Source: Geosiphon pyriformis (taxonomy: Eukaryota; Glomeromycota; Glomeromycetes; Archaeosporales; Geosiphonaceae). Taken from it: DNA of 64,000 nt. Below, one piece after another: positions 60,110 to 64,000 of the stretch. The notes beneath the pieces are model-generated. The model had not been told where the DNA came from, did not search any database, and saw only the letters and a list, made by a program, of their open reading frames with translations. The stretch's first letter is position 1; every line of letters starts with the position of its first letter. The DNA is taken from NCBI GenBank assembly GCA_016748015.1, contig JAAOMT010000779.1:205882-269881 (forward strand), in the 5' to 3' direction. The position numbers were made by a program, and so were the translations under genes.

Positions 60110-61689
60110 TCATAGAATGTCATCCCATCCAGTACCAAATGCTGAATTTTCGTTGGCAGCAGTACCAGCATAATAACTTTCATCGTAATCATGAGCTTGA
60201 ACGTCATATTTCTTCCAATCTTGCTGATTATTTTCTTGATACTCAACTTGGTATTCTTCTAAGTAGTATCCTCCCATTTGCTCAATTTCTTCATCGTCGA
60301 CTTCTTGATCGACATCGGAATGATCAACATCGATTTCTCCACCCCATTCAGTGGAATGAATTGTATGAAGCCATTCATGTTCATCATCGGGGTCGGAAAG
60401 GATGAATTCATTTCCATCGAATTCGGTACTTTCCCAATCATATGAGCCATAAATAAAATAACTTAAGGACTCCTCAAATTCTCGATTCTTTTGTCCAAGC
60501 GAACTGGAAGGAGGACCAAGAGCACATCGTGTACCATCGGGATTCGCATGTTTAAAGAAACACATATCGCCAAATGGGCAAGTTTTCTTCTTTGCGAAGT
60601 ATTTGCAAGGAATTTGTCCAACATGTTCCTTATATCCATTTATAATGCTTTCTTTTCCAGAACCAGTGCAAGCATAGCGAGATGATGGAACAACATAGTA
60701 AGAGATTTTTCGACACATAGGGCATCCCTTTGTAATTTCCAAACCGCCGTCGGAATCTATCTCAGATTTACGCCATTTACGTATGCATTCTGAAAAATTT
60801 GGATAAGAAATAATTCAAAATGTCACAATCAAAGGTTTCCTTTACTTAAAACAAACAAGAAAAGGATAATAAGTGATGAAATACCAAGACAGAAGGTGTG
60901 GTCACATGATTCTGTAGAAATTGGAAGTTTAAAAATAAAAATTAATTGTCGAAAATTGGCTGAAAAGATTTTTTATGATTATTACCAAGTAATCCATAAG
61001 TAGTAGGGATATCAAAGCAAATGGAGCAGGCATTTTCGGAATTTTCCGCCTCTTTTGCCTTTTCCTTGGAGAAATTTGCTTCTTTCTGAACTGGTGTTTC
61101 ATGCAAGAACCAGCATTTTTTATCATATCGACAATAGCCTCTTTGGAAAAACTTGCACGGCGCTTTATTCTCTGATAAAAAAGCTCCAGGATTTTCTATT
61201 TTGATGTGAGCTTCCGTTTTAATAGGTGCCTCTGAAGGCGCCTCGACTTTAATGTGAACGTTGAAGCTACTTGAACTAACACTTGTAGATGAAGCCGTTT
61301 TTGCGAATTTTTGATCGGTAGATTCTATCTTTATGGGGACCGAGAAACTTTCCTCTCTGTGAATATTGAAAGTTTCGATATTTGGGATTTTTATCATTCA
61401 TTTTAGACCTCAAATTTTAAATATTTACAACTTACTGATTGGTTGAGCTTTGATTCGAACGTGATTGGGTATTAATAGAACTTTCGGCGACAACCGACAT
61501 ATTGGTTGCGTTGGACCTAGATGTTTGTGGTTTTTGACCTTGCTTTGAGGAAGTTGCGGAATCACGGGTCGCGTGAGATTGGTTAGGAATTGGGTGCATA
61601 AAATTGCAGTTACGATCCTTATAGCATGTTCCTTGAGCAAAAAATCGACAGTTTTCGCGGCGAGTAGCTGAGGTAGGAAGAAATTCCAT
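60110..61689 (-). CDS. MKRN: Makorin-type zinc-finger E3 ubiquitin ligase
   Basis: Four exons: 61689-61436, 61356-60986, 60911-60885 and 60789-60110, giving 443 residues. Introns of 79, 74 and 95 nt all start GTAAG/GTAAT/GTATT and end in CAG, and frames join cleanly. Domains in order: C3H finger CRFFAQGTCYKDRNCNFMH; C3H finger CKFFQRGYCRYDKKCWFLH; RING CSICFDIPTTYGLL, CDHTFC, CIRKWR, CPMCR, split over three exons; third C3H finger CKYFAKKKTCPFGDMCFFKH; an acidic C-terminus ending WDDIL. This is the makorin layout: RNA binding plus ubiquitin transfer. A 27-nt micro-exon carries the central RING His and Cys. The start ATG is the first in frame after an upstream TAG. The sequence looks intact, unlike every transposon gene nearby. 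Confidence 0.88.
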
Positions 61690-61739
61690 TCTCGAAGCTG
61701 GTAATTTTCCAAGATCAACCAAGTGAAAAAGCTATTCAC

Positions 61740-62010
61740 AGGAAATCTCTCTCACTTAAACTTAGAAAGAGGCAATTACAGTGAGTTAGAATTGTTGAAA
61801 ATGCAGGACTTTGGCTATTTATTTCGAAAATCGATCATAGAATGTCAATTTCCCGGGATCCCGGAGTCAAGCACAGTAATACAAAAATGATCAAGGCTTT
61901 CGGCCTAAAACTATCGGAACTTTGGTGATTTTTAATTGGTGTACCGAGAAACTTGTTCAACCATTTTCAGATCTTTGATATGTTGTGATACAACGTGACT
62001 TAAATAAAAA
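61740..62010. promoter_or_regulatory. Upstream region of the makorin-like gene, with a 12-bp palindrome
   Basis: Moderate-GC sequence just upstream of the makorin start, ending where the A/T spacer begins. It contains the perfect palindrome CCGGGATCCCGG (61853-61864), about 165 bp before the ATG, the most GC-rich word in the window. It is likely promoter and 5' leader. The palindrome could bind a dimeric regulator; this is inference. Confidence 0.4.
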
Positions 62011-62611
62011 TTAAATTTATTATAGATAACAAAATTTAATTATATCAATAATCAATAATATTAAAAAATTTTATTTGATTATATTTTTTATTACTTTGTA
62101 TATTATAGTGTGTTTTATTTTTATTTAAAAATAGTAAATATAAATATATTTTTTATAATTTTAAAAATCAAAAAACTTTTTTTTTTCCATATATTTATAA
62201 TTACAATTAGAACAAAAAGTAAAAAATTACAATACTTTTAATATTTGAAGCATTTGATAATATTTTTACCAATAAAATATTTATAACTGTTGAAACTGCT
62301 TAACAGTACTTTATAAAAATAATTTTTTTAAATAAAATAATAATAAATTAGTTTTTTATTAATTTTAAAAATACTTTAATTAAGAGTTTTTCTTTTTCAA
62401 AGTTTTTTTTTAAAAAATCCGTTTGGAATAATTTTTATAGCTAAAATATAAAAAATATAAAAAACAAATAATTATGTTTTAATAATTAAATAAATATAAA
62501 TATAATTTAAAAATTTATTACAAAAAAATCATAATAATTATGATAAATATATTTTTTAATTATTTTAAAAATTAAAAAAAAGTTGAATATATTTTTTATA
62601 TGTGTTTTTGG

Positions 62612-62642
<31 letters not shown>

Positions 62643-62670
62643 TAATACATTTGGTTTTATATAATATTGT
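62011..62670. other. AT-rich intergenic spacer with an (ATA)n microsatellite
   Basis: A/T sequence with no frame. A clean three-base repeat (ATA)n runs 62621-62646. Confidence 0.6.
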
Positions 62671-62674
62671 TTTA

Positions 62675-62775
62675 ATGGCTAGCCACATGTAGAAAGTGCG
62701 TGAGTCGCGTTTAGTTTGAGTTTCTTAGTTTGGTTCTGTGTACTAGATAGCGATTGGGCTACACTCATTAAAAAA
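62675..62775. other. Isolated GC-normal island of about 100 bp, unknown
   Basis: The sequence from GGCTAGCCACATGTAG through GTGCGTGAGTCGCG to GGGCTACACTCATT stands out sharply from A/T on both sides. TAGCC near its left end can pair with GGCTA near its right end across about 75 nt. It lacks a tRNA B box and snoRNA C/D boxes. It may be a small RNA gene, a conserved regulatory block or a terminus of a DNA transposon. Confidence 0.35.
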
Positions 62776-62869
62776 AAATTGTTTTAATAAAAATTCAAAT
62801 AATTAATTATATGTTTTAAATACATAATTTATGTTATTATTTATAAAAAAAAGAATTAATAATTAATAT

Positions 62870-63240
62870 ATAACATAAATTAACTAATTATATATTAAAA
62901 ATAAAAAAATAAAATAGTATTAAAAAGTTCAAAAATATTAACAAAAGTACTAAAAATTTTAAAAATACCAAAAATATTAATAATAATTAAAAAAAAGTAT
63001 AAAAATAATTAGAAATACAAAAATATCTTATATTATAAAAGCTATATATATAAAAATTATATTAAAAAAATATTTTAATATTTAAAACACCAGAATAAAC
63101 CAGTTATCATGTTAAAAAAGTAAAACACCAAATGTTGTTAATTATTAAAACTTGAATTTCTGTTTTTTTATACAAAAAACTCAATCATAAAAATCTTTAA
63201 ATATATTAGAATCTTCAAATTACATAATTATATTACAATA
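62870..63240 (+). repeat. Decayed F2-family LTR fragment
   Basis: CACCAGAATAAACCAG followed by TTATCATGTTAAAAAAG (63089-63121) matches the F2 block CCAGAATAAACCAGCCACTATGCTGAAG (38190-38216). The following AAAAACTCAATCATAAAAATCTTTA stretch matches its continuation. TATATATA promoter-like sequence lies to the left. Most G and C are lost. The ends are approximate. Confidence 0.5.
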
Positions 63241-63544
63241 CTAATTTTGGAATTATAAATTAATATATATATCTATAACAATAATTATAATTTTTATATG
63301 TAGTTAAAATAGATATTAAAAGAATTTTACTTTGTTAAAATATTAAAAAAAATTTTAAAGTTAAATAATTATTACCTTTTTACTTATAATAATTATTTCA
63401 ATATTAGATTAAGATAAAAACAATTAATATTATGGAAATGTCTGTAAAAAATTGAAACAAAAAAATAGTTATTTTTATAGATACAATAATTAAAAAACAG
63501 AATCAATATTTCTTAAAAACAACTACTGTTAACAATAAACAGCT
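63241..63544. other. AT-rich spacer, nothing recognised
   Basis: A/T sequence between the LTR relic and the TAN1-like promoter. No frame or repeat seen. Confidence 0.4.
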
Positions 63545-63689
63545 GTATTTTGGGAAAGAGGAGAGTTACTAAGTAATGATTGATAGGCAAAAATTTTCAG
63601 CGCCTTATATGATTAAGGTGATTGGTAAACAAAAAAGTTTAAATTTTCCTATAAACTTTTAAGTTTTTGGAATCTTTCACTTAAAAAAG
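63545..63689 (+). promoter_or_regulatory. Upstream region of the TAN1-like gene
   Basis: GC rises here from the A/T spacer. It contains TGATTGATAGG and GGTGATTGGTAAAC, the latter with a CCAAT-type word in reverse (ATTGG), within 150 bp of the ATG. No TATA box is clear. Confidence 0.35.
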
Positions 63690-63947
63690 ATGTCTGCTTC
63701 TCGCAAACGAAAGATTAATACCGAGTCGGAAGCGGATCGGAAGAAGAGAAAAGGTAAATGCATTAAAAATATTCCAAGATCGACAATAGAATATGATATA
63801 TTCTCTACGTTGATTACAGGTTATTTTAGTAGACAAACTAACAATAGCGTGGCGAATTTGGAGCCAAACATATCTGGTATTTTTATCAGTTGTCCCAAAC
63901 ACAAGGAGCGGAATTGTGTTAGAGAATGTTATGATTTGTTCAATGAA
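63690..63947 (+). CDS. TAN1: TAN1/THUMPD1-like tRNA acetylation adaptor, first two exons
   Basis: Exons 63690-63753 and 63820-63947 join through a 66-nt intron (GTAAAT...TTACAG), giving 64 residues before a second GTAAGT donor at 63948; the gene runs off the window. It begins MSASRKRKINTESEADRKKR, a basic tail, and then reads GIFISCPKHKERNCVRECY and DLFNE. This matches the start of the TAN1/THUMPD1 family, in which GxLITC...ERKCV.EAY.LLNE precedes the THUMP domain. The family helps the Kre33/NAT10 enzyme acetylate cytidine 12 of tRNA Ser and Leu. The THUMP domain itself is not in view. If the GTAAGT is not used, the frame stays open to the window end. Confidence 0.75.
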
Positions 63948-64000
63948 GTAAGTCTTCCTTGTTTAATGCAAATATTCCCGTTAATTCAACCTTATGATTC

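Noticed and set aside
60082-60405. Plus-strand frames opposite the makorin exon
   Set aside because: They are antisense shadows. The minus strand carries the zinc-finger motifs and consistent splice sites.
62675-62775. A tRNA gene in the GC-normal island
   Set aside because: No B box (GGTTCRA) and no acceptor or anticodon arm that folds properly.

Overview
The window reads as nuclear DNA of a very AT-rich, repeat-rich fungus. The best guess is an arbuscular mycorrhizal fungus (Glomeromycotina). That guess rests on the very low GC, on host genes with short GT-AG introns of 66-95 nt, and on the close look of the Ty3/gypsy gag and LINE proteins to those I know from Rhizophagus and Gigaspora. 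It is an inference from family resemblance, not a species identification. Only about 4.5 kb is host gene space: the last codons of an unknown plus-strand gene (1-76), a four-exon makorin-type zinc-finger E3 ligase on the minus strand (60110-61689), and the first two exons of a TAN1/THUMPD1 tRNA-acetylation adaptor on the plus strand (63690 onward).

Almost everything between about 0.5 and 57 kb is transposon, and the layout is nested. The outermost layer is an ancient plus-strand LINE (LINE-a) whose ORF1 and endonuclease can be followed at about 3100-3458, 25084-25735 and 38612-39922. Three blocks are inserted in it. Nest 1 (3459-25083) is a solo LTR of family F2, split by a Ty3/gypsy element of family F1 (element 1, 4085-24784). 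Element 1 is split by a second F1 element (element 2, 6635-17432), which is itself split by an opposite-facing F1 solo LTR carrying the assembly gap (15462-16386). Nest 2 (25736-38611) is an F1 solo LTR split by an F2 element (element 3, 26480-38411), which carries an inverted F2 solo LTR (30123-30890) and a solo LTR of a third family, F3 (31159-32574). Block 3 is a second, minus-strand LINE (LINE-b, 39923-56760) split by a third F1 element (element 4, 46588-56524).

The gypsy elements are unusual. Gag-Pol lies in one reading frame that starts at an ATG inside the tRNA primer-binding site. The order is Gag, CCHC knuckle, aspartic protease, an unrecognised Cys-rich module, a dUTPase domain, reverse transcriptase, RNase H, integrase. 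After integrase comes a separate accessory gene of about 235 codons and unknown function that runs into the 3' LTR. The Cys-rich module, the dUTPase and the accessory gene all occur in both F1 and the much diverged F2 family, so they look like long-kept parts of the lineage.

No full element copy looks active. Damage is dominated by C-to-T and G-to-A changes that create stops (CAA/CAG to TAA/TAG, TGG to TGA/TAG) and convert catalytic acids to Asn or Lys in protease, reverse transcriptase, integrase, dUTPase and LINE domains. The extremely AT-rich spacers that seem empty are, where I could align them, the same LTR and LINE sequences with nearly all G and C lost. Host exons next door keep normal GC and CpG.
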